From NCBI RefSeq assembly GCF_001449115.1, contig NZ_LAIJ01000009.1:2238114-2302113 (forward strand): 64,000 nucleotides of DNA, written 5' to 3'. Every line of letters begins with the position of its first letter. Within the stretch, counting starts at the first letter, position 1. This DNA comes from Occallatibacter gabretensis. GTDB taxonomy: Bacteria > Acidobacteriota > Terriglobia > Terriglobales > Acidobacteriaceae. Under the pieces are notes generated by a model. That model did not search any database and was not told the DNA's origin. It was given only the letters and a program-made list of their open reading frames with translations. The translations under genes were made by a program, and so were the position numbers. Shown piece after piece: positions 52,915 to 61,338 of the stretch.

Positions 52915-54318
52915 ATGAACAATTACTTAACTGATTATTACCGCTGCCCGGAACAATATGCGCACCTTGCATTGAAAGAGAGTCCCCTTGTGTCACGCGG
53001 GTACTTTCGCTTCGGAGACTGCGGCACATACTTTGGAAAATATCATGGGCGGCAACTTGCGTCACGTGCCACAGAGACGCTTCACGATGGCCTCAGCGAT
53101 GCTGTGATCGAAGAGGGCTCAGTCTCTCTTTGTTTCGATCCCGCCGAGGTTATCGAAAATCTTCGGCAGGAACTCTATGCAGAGGATGACAGCGAGGGAT
53201 TATCCTCTTTAGTAGCTCAGGCCTACTATTTTGTGCGACCGTTGCTCCCTGTAAGCGTGCGAAGCAAGCTTCAAAAGTTCCGTTTGAGAGGATGGAACAA
53301 GCTGAAGTTTCCGCAGTGGCCGGTAGATTGCTCGGTGGATCTTTTGCTTGAGCGCTTATTGCTGTTATCTTTACGGGCCAACAAAATCGAGCGAATCCCT
53401 TTTATCTGGTTCTGGCCTGAAGGGAAATCAAGCTGTGCCATCGTGACGCACGACGTCGAAACGAAGGTCGGAAGAGACTTCTGCCGAGTGCTGATGGATA
53501 TCAATGACTCATTTGGAATCAAGGCATCGTTTCAGGTTGTTCCAGAGGAACGTTACGACGTCCCGATGGAATATTTGGATTCCATCCGCCAGCGTGGATT
53601 CGAAGTTGTTGTGCATGATCTGAACCACGACGGTCGCTTGTATAAGAACCGCAAGCAGTTCCTGGAGCGCGTAGCAAAGATTAATTCCTATGGCAGACAG
53701 TTTGGGGCAAAAGGATTTCGCGCAGGAGTTCTTTACCGGAAGCAACCGTGGTACGACGCGTTCGAGTTCTCCTACGATATGTCTGTTCCGAATGTGGCAC
53801 ACCTTGATCCGCAGCGAGGAGGCTGTTGCACGGTGATGCCATATTTTCTTGGAAATATCCTGGAGATACCTGTAACTACAATTCAGGATTACACACTGTT
53901 CAACATCCTGCATGATTATTCAATCGATATATGGAGAGAGCAAATTAGCCTTATTATGGCGCGTCATGGGCTGATGAGCTTCATCGTGCATCCAGACTAT
54001 GTTATGGGGCAGCAAGAGAACGGGACATACCAATCCTTGTTAAAGCATTTGGCAACGTTGAGAGACGAAAAATCTCTGTGGATTACTACACCTGGGGAAG
54101 TTGACAGTTGGTGGAGGCAGAGAACGCAGATGCGAGTAGTCGAAAAGCAAGATGGTTGGGGTATCGAGGGTCCAGGCAAGGAACGTGCCGTCCTCGCGTG
54201 GGCAAGTGAAAGAGATGGACGACTTGTAGTGAGCCTGGAAGGAGCAAATGAACCCGATTTGCAATATCCTTCGAAGGCTGCAGAGCAGAACTGGCAGTCG
54301 GAAACCACTTCAAGATAA
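52915..54318 (+). CDS. Polysaccharide-deacetylase-like (NodB-fold) protein
   Basis: This protein of about 467 residues opens NYLTDYYRCPEQYAHL and has an N-terminal region of about 170 residues of unknown fold. A NodB-type deacetylase domain follows (about 172-420). Motif 1 is IVTHDVETKVGRDF (D-x-E in place of the usual DD), motif 2 is VVHDLNHDGRLYKN (H-x3-H for metal), and motif 3 is GFRAGVLYRKQPWY. The last 45 residues are a small beta-rich tail. It may de-N-acetylate an EPS amino sugar, which would expose an amine for the acylating enzymes nearby. The frame is open to a TTG at 52858; ATG 52915 fits conservation better. Confidence 0.8.
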   Translation: MNNYLTDYYRCPEQYAHLALKESPLVSRGYFRFGDCGTYFGKYHGRQLASRATETLHDGLSDAVIEEGSVSLCFDPAEVIENLRQELYAEDDSEGLSSLVAQAYYFVRPLLPVSVRSKLQKFRLRGWNKLKFPQWPVDCSVDLLLERLLLLSLRANKIERIPFIWFWPEGKSSCAIVTHDVETKVGRDFCRVLMDINDSFGIKASFQVVPEERYDVPMEYLDSIRQRGFEVVVHDLNHDGRLYKNRKQFLERVAKINSYGRQFGAKGFRAGVLYRKQPWYDAFEFSYDMSVPNVAHLDPQRGGCCTVMPYFLGNILEIPVTTIQDYTLFNILHDYSIDIWREQISLIMARHGLMSFIVHPDYVMGQQENGTYQSLLKHLATLRDEKSLWITTPGEVDSWWRQRTQMRVVEKQDGWGIEGPGKERAVLAWASERDGRLVVSLEGANEPDLQYPSKAAEQNWQSETTSR

Positions 54319-54429
54319 AAAATCTATTGTTTATAGATGTTTTTCCTCATCCGACCTAACGAAAGTAGTCTTAGCTCAGATCCGGCTATATATCTCGTAC
54401 GAAGCAGAGAGGGAGAGAAGGACAGGGAG

Positions 54430-55611
54430 ATGGCAGGTAGTTCACCAGACATTGACATAGCTATTATTGGTGCGGGTCCCTATGGATTATCTGCGGCAGC
54501 TCACCTGCGTGAGGCGGGGATAGAGGCCCGGATATTCGGCAAACCCATGGAATTTTGGGCCGACAAAATGCCGGCAGGAATGCTTCTGCGGTCACCGAGG
54601 CCGGCTTCAACGATTTCAGACCCCAGGTCCAAATTCACTCTGGAAGCATATGAATCGGCGAATAATATAACGCCGGCTCAGCGCACTTCATTGGAGACAT
54701 TTGTAGGTTACGGAAAATGGTTCGTGCAACAGATAGGCTCTGAGCTTGACCAACGAAATATAGGCACGGTCAAAAAAGAGAATTCCACGTTCAAGCTTGT
54801 GCTTGAGGACGGTGCTCAACTCACGGCCCGCTGTGTGGTGGTGGCAGCAGGTGTCGGAAATTTCCGCAGGACTCCTGCGACGTATGCGAAGTTATCTGAA
54901 AAGGCTTGCTCGCATTGTTACGACGGTCGCAAGTTAGTCGGCTTAGGGAAGCGCGTAGCGATAATCGGTGCAGGGCAGAGTGCCTTGGAATGCGCGGCGT
55001 TGCTTGGGGAGGCTGGTGCGGAGGTGGAAGTGATTGCCCGAATTCCCATGCTTCGCTGGATTGGAATGCATCCTAAGCTACATCGACTCGGACCGATCTC
55101 CAAGATGCTCTATTCGAAGCATGACATTGGTCCAATCGGGATTAGTCGGCTAGTTGCTTACCCGAATATGCTTTATCATTTTCCATTGGGGTGGAGAGAT
55201 CGCATCCGAACTCGTGCGGTGCGTTCAGCAGGTGCTCCGTGGTTAATTCCAAGGCTTGGTAATGCAAAGATTACGACTGGGCGCAATATCGTTTCTGTTA
55301 CCGAAATAGGGGACGAGGTCAAGCTCGTGCTTGATGACGGCAGCGAAAGGCGGGTAGATCACGTGCTGCTGGGTACCGGATATAGCGTGGATATTACGAA
55401 ATATAGGTTTCTCGCCACAGACCTGATACAGGCGATCGAACAGTTCAACGGATATCCTAAGGTTAGACGGGGATTACTTAGTTCGGTGCCGGGACTGCAC
55501 TTCCTCGGAGCACCAGCAGCGCGGAGTTTTGGTCCACTACTTAACTTTGTTACCGGGACGGAATTTGCATCGAATGAACTGGTCTCCAATTTATCCCGGA
55601 AGCTGAACTGA
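54430..55611 (+). CDS. FAD-dependent oxidoreductase (flavin monooxygenase-like)
   Basis: This 393-residue two-dinucleotide-binding flavoprotein has the FAD site IAIIGAGPYGLSAAAHLREAG near residue 10, followed by RSPRPASTISDP. The second Rossmann motif is RVAIIGAGQSALECAALLGEAGAEVEVI, and the ATG-type motif is LLGTGYSVDI. The plan resembles N-hydroxylating or Baeyer-Villiger-type monooxygenases and related reductases, but the defining fingerprint is incomplete. It is followed 51 bp on by an ATP-grasp gene. Whether these two belong to the EPS locus or to the downstream carrier-protein pathway is open. ATG 54430 has GGGAG directly upstream. Confidence 0.78.
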   Translation: MAGSSPDIDIAIIGAGPYGLSAAAHLREAGIEARIFGKPMEFWADKMPAGMLLRSPRPASTISDPRSKFTLEAYESANNITPAQRTSLETFVGYGKWFVQQIGSELDQRNIGTVKKENSTFKLVLEDGAQLTARCVVVAAGVGNFRRTPATYAKLSEKACSHCYDGRKLVGLGKRVAIIGAGQSALECAALLGEAGAEVEVIARIPMLRWIGMHPKLHRLGPISKMLYSKHDIGPIGISRLVAYPNMLYHFPLGWRDRIRTRAVRSAGAPWLIPRLGNAKITTGRNIVSVTEIGDEVKLVLDDGSERRVDHVLLGTGYSVDITKYRFLATDLIQAIEQFNGYPKVRRGLLSSVPGLHFLGAPAARSFGPLLNFVTGTEFASNELVSNLSRKLN

Positions 55612-55662
55612 GGAGCGCACATTCAGAACGCGGATAAAACGGAGATTTCAGCAGGAAAGGCC

Positions 55663-56832
55663 GTGGGGGCGGTTGTTGTCGGTGGAGATCATTCCGGCTT
55701 GGCAATTGCGCGCAGCTTGGGCCGACGTGGGATTCCTGTATACATTTTGGACAGCCAATACTGCATCGCGTCGTGTTCGAAATATGCCACGCGCGTAGAG
55801 AAGGCGCCCAATATCTTGAATGAGCGCGAAACTCTTGATGCTGTGTTGGAGTTGGGATGGAAATTCCAGCTCCAGGGCTGGGTTCTGTTCCCGACGCGAG
55901 ACGAAACTGTCGCTGCATTTTCACGACATCGGGACGAGCTCGCCGAGTTCTTCAGGGTTACGACCGGAGAATGGGCGAGTGTGGAATGGGCCTGGGACAA
56001 AGCGAAAACTTACGAGTTGGCGGAGAGACTTGATATTCCCTGTCCGAAGACCTTCGTTCTGAATGGGATCAGTGAATTGCAATCGCTCCATTCGCGATTG
56101 CCGCTGGCGATTAAACCGGCCATCAAGGAGAACTTTTTTTATGCGACGGGCGCAAAGGCATGGCGAGCAAATACCGCGAAGGAGCTTGAGCAGCTCTACG
56201 AAAATGCTAGCCGCCATATCTCGACACAAGAGATACTGGTGCAAGAGATTATTCCCGGGGATGGGCGCGAACAGTATTCCTACTGCGCCTTCTATCAGAA
56301 TGGACGCCCACATAGTACGCTGATTGCGCGTAGGGCACGGCAGCATCCGCGCGAGTTCGGCCGGGCCGCGACGTACGTGGAGACTGTTGAAAAGCCGATA
56401 ATTGAGGACCTCTCCGAAAGATTCCTGGGCGCGATTAAATACCATGGCTTAGTGGAGATCGAGTATAAGCGGGATCCGCGGGACGGAAAGTACAAACTTC
56501 TGGACGTGAATGCGCGACCATGGGGATTTCACGGCCTTGGGGCTGCATGTGGAGTAGATTTCCCCTATTTGGCATATGCAGATCAGATGGGCTTGCCGAT
56601 TGAACCGGCGCGAGCGAAGTCCGGGGTAGGCTGGGTGAGGATGCTTACTGACGTACCGACGGCGCTAGCTGACCTTGCGCATGGCTGCCTTAATCTACGC
56701 ACATATATCCAGTCGATGCGTGCTGCACGTATAGAATCAGTATTTAGCTGGGATGATCCATTGCCGTGGCTGGCGGAGATCGTTATGCTTCCGTATTTTG
56801 TGTCCAGGAAGTACGCACAGACAGCTCGTTGA
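55663..56832 (+). CDS. ATP-grasp carboxylate-amine ligase-like protein
   Basis: This 389-residue ATP-grasp enzyme has an N-terminal pre-ATP-grasp Rossmann-like domain (AVVVGGDHSGLAIARSLGRRGIPVYI). The central lid includes WDKAKTYELAERLDIPCPKT and PLAIKPAIKEN, and VQEIIPGDGREQYSYCAFY binds ATP. The Mg2+ site is FHGLGAACGVDF next to DVNARPWG. Such enzymes make an acyl-phosphate and join it to an amine. Relatives in EPS loci are believed to attach amino acids to sugars. It starts with GTG 55663 behind AGGAAAGG, with no ATG alternative. Confidence 0.8.
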   Translation: MGAVVVGGDHSGLAIARSLGRRGIPVYILDSQYCIASCSKYATRVEKAPNILNERETLDAVLELGWKFQLQGWVLFPTRDETVAAFSRHRDELAEFFRVTTGEWASVEWAWDKAKTYELAERLDIPCPKTFVLNGISELQSLHSRLPLAIKPAIKENFFYATGAKAWRANTAKELEQLYENASRHISTQEILVQEIIPGDGREQYSYCAFYQNGRPHSTLIARRARQHPREFGRAATYVETVEKPIIEDLSERFLGAIKYHGLVEIEYKRDPRDGKYKLLDVNARPWGFHGLGAACGVDFPYLAYADQMGLPIEPARAKSGVGWVRMLTDVPTALADLAHGCLNLRTYIQSMRAARIESVFSWDDPLPWLAEIVMLPYFVSRKYAQTAR

Positions 56833-57261
56833 TTTTTCAGAGTGCACACGATATTTTCCACGCATTCGGTGGCGACTATAGAACGTTCTTACCACTCCAA
56901 GCTGCGCTGTACATCTAAGCCGCGTTAATACCGAATCTGCCGCAAGCCGGGACGATGCGCGCTCTGCTGTCCGCATTTTCTAGGTTACGCTCGGTCGCCC
57001 GATACCGGCTAACATGCGGTAGTTCGATTCGGGATCCAGATCGAGAATGCATAACACTTTTTGGTACTTGGGTTTTTTACCTAAACGGGTTCATCATAGA
57101 TAAGGTTCTGTCAGCACATTCTGAGACGAGGGCATAGCTGCTGTTTTCAATTTCAGCCCTTGTCAGGTTTCTGACGCAGGAAAGTCTGCACCGGCTATTG
57201 CATGGTTCATCGCGATGGCTTTTTATCCATAAGTTTCAACCAAGCCAAGGAGGCTTTGCGT
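56833..57261. other. 429-bp non-coding gap before the HDO gene
   Basis: No gene is seen. This is the largest gap between the EPS locus and the following operon-like set and probably contains the promoter for the latter. A small frame extends upstream of the HDO start to 57202 but lacks a ribosome-binding site. Confidence 0.5.
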
Positions 57262-57936
57262 ATGAGCACCGTTGCAACACCAGATCAGCTACAGGTTCAG
57301 GGACTTGAACTCGAAGTTCAGCAGAAGAGTGAGAGCATTATTGATGAGATGATCGCTTCTCTGCCCGATGTCCACAAGTTAACCAGTTCTGAGCGGCGCG
57401 GAATCATTGCCCGCTATAGCTCTGTTCTCGAGGGCAACTTCATCTATTGGATGACAGCTACTCTCATGGCAGCCAAGGCCACAGAAGTAGGGCCCATCCT
57501 TCTTGACAACCTTCTCGAAGAAGTACGCGATGCTCATCCAAACATGTTGCGGAAATTCGCGATAGGCGCGAACGCTTTTCCGAACGACCAGGATGCGCTC
57601 TCCGCGAATGAAGAGCTGATGGATGTTCGTGTCTTCCTTGGCCGCCTGAATGGAGTTCAGTCACTGGTGACGATGGGCTTCTTTGAAGGATTTATCCAGA
57701 AATTCATGCCATTTCTCGCCAGTCTTGCAGCGGCAAACGGATCCACCGAGATGGAATATACGGATGTGCATGGAGTTTGTGACATTGAGCACACCGCAGG
57801 GCTTTTCCGGGCGCTCGGCCTAGAAATGGCAGCCAATCCGGCTGCCCCAGGGACGGATCTGTATGAGGGAGTCTATCTTCTTCGCACACTGATTGAACGT
57901 ACCATCGATCCTAAGTCAGCACCGGTTTCTGCTTAA
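57262..57936 (+). CDS. Heme-oxygenase-like diiron oxidase (HDO superfamily)
   Basis: This 224-residue all-helical protein has the metal ligands of heme-oxygenase-like diiron oxidases: E57 (SVLEGNFIYW), H92 (LLEEVRDAHPNML), E142 (GFFEGFIQKF) and the H-x3-D-x2-H trio H170, D174, H177 (TDVHGVCDIEHTAG). Known members (UndA, BesC, SznF) activate O2 to cleave, desaturate or N-oxygenate small acids and amino acids. The substrate here is unknown. ATG 57262 is fixed by AAGGAGG 8 nt upstream. It is followed after 261 bp by a carrier-protein gene and the rest of the pathway, which suggests a carrier-linked or free fatty or amino acid as substrate. Confidence 0.78.
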   Translation: MSTVATPDQLQVQGLELEVQQKSESIIDEMIASLPDVHKLTSSERRGIIARYSSVLEGNFIYWMTATLMAAKATEVGPILLDNLLEEVRDAHPNMLRKFAIGANAFPNDQDALSANEELMDVRVFLGRLNGVQSLVTMGFFEGFIQKFMPFLASLAAANGSTEMEYTDVHGVCDIEHTAGLFRALGLEMAANPAAPGTDLYEGVYLLRTLIERTIDPKSAPVSA

Positions 57937-58197
57937 TTAGCAGATCAGAGCAGATGATGTAGTTAGCAACGGCGTAAAGTAGCCTCCGAACGAGAGAACG
58001 GGTATTTTGCAAGGGCTGTGCAAAGCTGATAAAGCGGATAACCTTGTCAAGTACCCTCTCTGCGCGTTGCCACATAGGTCTGATACAGTCAGATTTCTGC
58101 CCGATAATGCTTAATTGTTCTCAAACATAACTTATGAATTGCTGTATCATAGGTTTCCTTGAGCAAATCAAATCTAAAACGAAGAGGACATTAGCCC

Positions 58198-58440
58198 GTG
58201 AGCACACGCGCTGAAATTGTTGAGCAGTTCGAAAAAGTTGCGCAAGAGCACAGCCGTTCAATACCTCCTCTGACTGACGATCTGCCGCTTGTCGGATGCG
58301 GACTGGACTCTCTCTGTTTCGCCATTCTTGTCACCCGCCTGGAAGACAAGTTAGGCGTAGACCCATTCGCTGCTGAAGATACTCTCTTTCCGGTAACCTT
58401 TGGCGAGTTCATTCAGCTATATGAAACTTCTGCGAGATAG
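58198..58440 (+). CDS. Free-standing acyl/peptidyl carrier protein
   Basis: This 80-residue carrier protein has the 4'-phosphopantetheine Ser S38 in GCGLDSLCFAIL and helices typical of the family before and after it. It is not the housekeeping fatty-acid ACP (it lacks the DSLDTVEL context) and is closer to discrete carriers in secondary-metabolite clusters. GTG 58198 has a GAGG site. The next gene starts two bases after its stop. The substrate carried is probably loaded by one of the two adenylating enzymes encoded downstream. Confidence 0.88.
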   Translation: MSTRAEIVEQFEKVAQEHSRSIPPLTDDLPLVGCGLDSLCFAILVTRLEDKLGVDPFAAEDTLFPVTFGEFIQLYETSAR

Positions 58441-58442
58441 CG

Positions 58443-59138
58443 ATGAGTGCTTCTACCGGGGAGTCAGTATTGTCGAAGACTCATGCTGTTGAGCCGGATA
58501 GTGAGGCCAATGACGCGTCGTCGACACGCCGCGCCGACGTAGAGAATAGTGCCCAAGTCGGCCCCAACGTGGATGCGCTGCAAGAAATCAGTGGCGATTG
58601 GCAGGAACCTGAAGAAGGCTCGCTACGAGGGTCATTTGGGCGGATACTCCAGATTCTGGCTAGAAGCATGCCAGGAGCAAAGACTTTGCGCGTAATGCTG
58701 CACCGCGCCCGCGGAGTAAAAATCGGAAAAGGGGTATGGATCGGATACGATGTGGTTCTGGATACAGCACGTCCCGACCTCATTACCATCGAAGATGGTG
58801 TGGCCATTAGTATGCGTGCGACTATTATTGCGCACTTCAAGGAATTTCGAGGCGTCCGGATTGAGCGAGAGGCATTTATCGGTCCAGGTGTAATTATTCT
58901 TCCCAACGTCGTAATTGGCCGTGGAGCTGTTGTTGCAGCGGGAAGTGTAGTGTCTCAATCGGTGCCTCCGATGACTGTGGTTCAAGGAAATCCAGCGGTG
59001 CCAATTGCCCGTTGCGGGGTTGCATTCAGGCAGGATATCTCGCTAAAAAAATTTTCCAGAAATCTCAAGCCACTGTCGGTGTCAAAGTCGGTCCCATCGA
59101 AGGATGCAGGCAGCATTCAATCCACTCCTGTAAAGTGA
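58443..59138 (+). CDS. Hexapeptide-repeat acyltransferase
   Basis: This 231-residue protein has an N-terminal acidic unstructured part (about 1-60) and a left-handed beta-helix domain: GVKIGKGVWIGYDVVLDT, ITIEDGVAISMRATIIAH, IEREAFIGPGVIILPNVVIGRGAVVAAGSVV, then PMTVVQGNPAVPIARCG. It resembles serine/maltose/virginiamycin-type O-acetyltransferases. A basic Ser-rich tail follows the domain. Here it would acylate a hydroxyl or amine in the product made by the neighbouring enzymes, or accept an acyl group from the carrier protein; this is inference. Confidence 0.82.
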   Translation: MSASTGESVLSKTHAVEPDSEANDASSTRRADVENSAQVGPNVDALQEISGDWQEPEEGSLRGSFGRILQILARSMPGAKTLRVMLHRARGVKIGKGVWIGYDVVLDTARPDLITIEDGVAISMRATIIAHFKEFRGVRIEREAFIGPGVIILPNVVIGRGAVVAAGSVVSQSVPPMTVVQGNPAVPIARCGVAFRQDISLKKFSRNLKPLSVSKSVPSKDAGSIQSTPVK

Positions 59139-59207
59139 AGCAGTTGGAGAGTTTTCCTCGATTCATCTGTGCTTGATTTCCTCTATTTCCAGGTTTTGGA
59201 GAAATCT

Positions 59208-60617
59208 ATGTCTGTGACAACACCGCAAGGTAGAGTTATAAGCTTATCCGGCCTTCTGCGAGATTCGGGCTGTGCGCCTGGCAACTTCATCCAAGACCCT
59301 GAACAGCGTATTGAATGGCTAGACCTGCTCGAAGGGTCTGTCCTGTATAGCCGTGGCGATGAGCTTCAGGGTCGTTCTGTGCTGATTGCGGTCCAGAGCC
59401 AACTGGCAACTATTGCTGCGTTGATGGAATTGGATGGCATTGCGCAGCGGGTCGTTTTATGCCCACCGGATCTACAATTCGAACACCTTCCCTATGTGAT
59501 TGATACCGCACAGGTGGACGGAATAGTGACAGACCAGGTAATGGCGCAACTGGGTAAGCCGCGTTCTTTGCTTTTCAGTGCGCTCAGCCGAAGCATCCAG
59601 CCTCGCGAAAATTATGAACGGGAAGAAAAAGAGACGGAATGGGTCCTGATGACATCAGGAACCACGGGCTTGCCGAAACTTGTTGCTCATACTCTCGGGA
59701 GTCTGACGGCTGCAATTCAACCTCGAGGTGCGATGAGCACACAGGTGGTTTGGAGCACTTTCTATGACATTCGTAGATATGGTGGCCTCCAGATCCTACT
59801 CCGTGCGGCTCGAACTGGAGCATCATTGGTTCTTCCCGGAACAGCTGAATCCACTGCCGATTTCCTGACACGCGCCGCTTCCTTAGGGGTAACTCATATA
59901 TCCGGAACGCCTTCGCATTGGCGGCGTGCACTGATGTCTCCCGCAGCCCATCAGCTCAAGCCCAAATATGTTCGTCTCTCAGGCGAGGCCATCGATCAGG
60001 CCATTCTCAACAATTTGCGATCCGCATATCCTGAAGCACGGATCGTGCATGCGTTCGCCTCCACAGAGGCGGGAGTGGCCTTTGAAGTGACGGATGGAGC
60101 TCCCGGATTCCCGGAAGACATTCTGGAGGCGAATCCAAGCGTAGACATGCATGTGCAGGATGGCACACTGAGAATTCGCTCGGCAGGAACCGCAAGTCGC
60201 TATCTTGGGGACAATGCACCGGTGCTGAAGAATCAAGATGGATTTGTGGATACCAACGATCTTCTTGAATTGCGGGAAGGCCGATACTATTTCGCCGGTC
60301 GACGTGACGGCGTGATTAATGTGGGCGGCCTCAAGGTCTACCCTGAGCAGGTAGAAGCAGTCATCTCCAGGCACCCTGATGTGCAAATGTGTGTCGTCCG
60401 TGCGCAGAAAAGCCGCATCACGGGCGCACTGGTTGTTGCGGATGTGGTTTTGCGAAAAGACTGCACGCCGATAGAGCATGACGAGTCCCTGATTCAAGCG
60501 GATATCTTGCAGCTTTGCCGAGAGCAGTTACCCGCCTACAAGGTGCCTGCAACCATCAATATTGTTCCGATGCTGGGACTGGGTGGGGCTGGGAAGGTTT
60601 TGCGCCGGAATGCGTAA
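59208..60617 (+). CDS. Acyl-adenylating ligase, first of two
   Basis: This 469-residue ANL-superfamily enzyme activates a carboxylate as acyl-AMP. Motif A3 is LMTSGTTGLPKLVAHT. The A5-like region is HAFASTEAGVAFE. The hinge region is YYFAGRRDGVINVGGLKVYPEQVEAVI, and the catalytic Lys is in GAGKVLRRNA at the very C-terminus. The first 90 residues are shorter and less conserved than in acyl-CoA synthetases, in keeping with ligases that load carrier proteins. ATG 59208 follows GGAG; the SDR gene overlaps its end by 8 bp. The substrate is probably a small aryl or alkyl acid. Confidence 0.87.
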   Translation: MSVTTPQGRVISLSGLLRDSGCAPGNFIQDPEQRIEWLDLLEGSVLYSRGDELQGRSVLIAVQSQLATIAALMELDGIAQRVVLCPPDLQFEHLPYVIDTAQVDGIVTDQVMAQLGKPRSLLFSALSRSIQPRENYEREEKETEWVLMTSGTTGLPKLVAHTLGSLTAAIQPRGAMSTQVVWSTFYDIRRYGGLQILLRAARTGASLVLPGTAESTADFLTRAASLGVTHISGTPSHWRRALMSPAAHQLKPKYVRLSGEAIDQAILNNLRSAYPEARIVHAFASTEAGVAFEVTDGAPGFPEDILEANPSVDMHVQDGTLRIRSAGTASRYLGDNAPVLKNQDGFVDTNDLLELREGRYYFAGRRDGVINVGGLKVYPEQVEAVISRHPDVQMCVVRAQKSRITGALVVADVVLRKDCTPIEHDESLIQADILQLCREQLPAYKVPATINIVPMLGLGGAGKVLRRNA

Positions 60618-61338
60618 TGTACTGGTGACGGGCGCGAGTCGAGGTTTGGGGCTTGGGATTGCCCGCCTGCTCACTTCCGCAGGATATCGAGTCATTGGCG
60701 TTGCGCGCAATGACAATAGCGAGTTTGCTGAGGCACGAGCAGAAGCTGTCAATCCCGGTTCCTTTGTCTTTCATTGCCTTGATCTTGCCGAAATTGAAAA
60801 GATTCCATCCTTCGTATCTCAGTTGCGCAAGGACCATGGGCCAATCTATGGGCTCGTAAACAATGCAGGCATCAGCTTTGAGGGGGCGTTAGCCATGATG
60901 CCGACGGCACAGATAGAACGGCTTGTGCGCCTGAATACTCTTTCGCCGATGGTTCTCACGAAATATGTAGTCCGAAGCATGATGAGTCAGGGTGAAGGCC
61001 GCATTGTGAATCTGTCATCGATTATCGCGTCCACCGGCTACAAGGGACTCTCTGTTTACGGTGCAACAAAATCTTCTCTCCTCGGCTTTTCCCGATCGCT
61101 GGCGCGTGAGGTAGGCGAGATGGGCATCAATGTCAATTCTGTAGCACCTGGTTTTGTTGATACCGAACTCACGCACAGCCTTGACGAAGAAAGTCGGAAC
61201 AAGATTGCGCGGCGCAGCGCTCTTCGCCGGTTGACTGAAGTGAAAGATGTGGCGAACGCCGTGGAGTATCTTCTGAGCGATAAAGCGAAGAACATTACCG
61301 GAACTGTGATCACGGTGGATGCTGGGAGCACGGCGTGA
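60610..61338 (+). CDS. Short-chain dehydrogenase/reductase (FabG-like)
   Basis: This 242-residue classical SDR has the NADP-binding motif VTGASRGLGLGIA and the structural NNAGIS. The catalytic set is Ser in NLSSIIAS with Y-x3-K in YGATKSSLL. The C-terminal segment ends TGTVITVDAGSTA, as in ketoacyl-carrier-protein reductases. It probably reduces a beta-keto or aldehyde intermediate held on the carrier protein. It overlaps the preceding ligase gene by 8 bp and the following ligase gene by 4 bp, so all three are translationally coupled. The frame is open to 60562 inside the ligase gene. Confidence 0.9.
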   Translation: MRNVLVTGASRGLGLGIARLLTSAGYRVIGVARNDNSEFAEARAEAVNPGSFVFHCLDLAEIEKIPSFVSQLRKDHGPIYGLVNNAGISFEGALAMMPTAQIERLVRLNTLSPMVLTKYVVRSMMSQGEGRIVNLSSIIASTGYKGLSVYGATKSSLLGFSRSLAREVGEMGINVNSVAPGFVDTELTHSLDEESRNKIARRSALRRLTEVKDVANAVEYLLSDKAKNITGTVITVDAGSTA

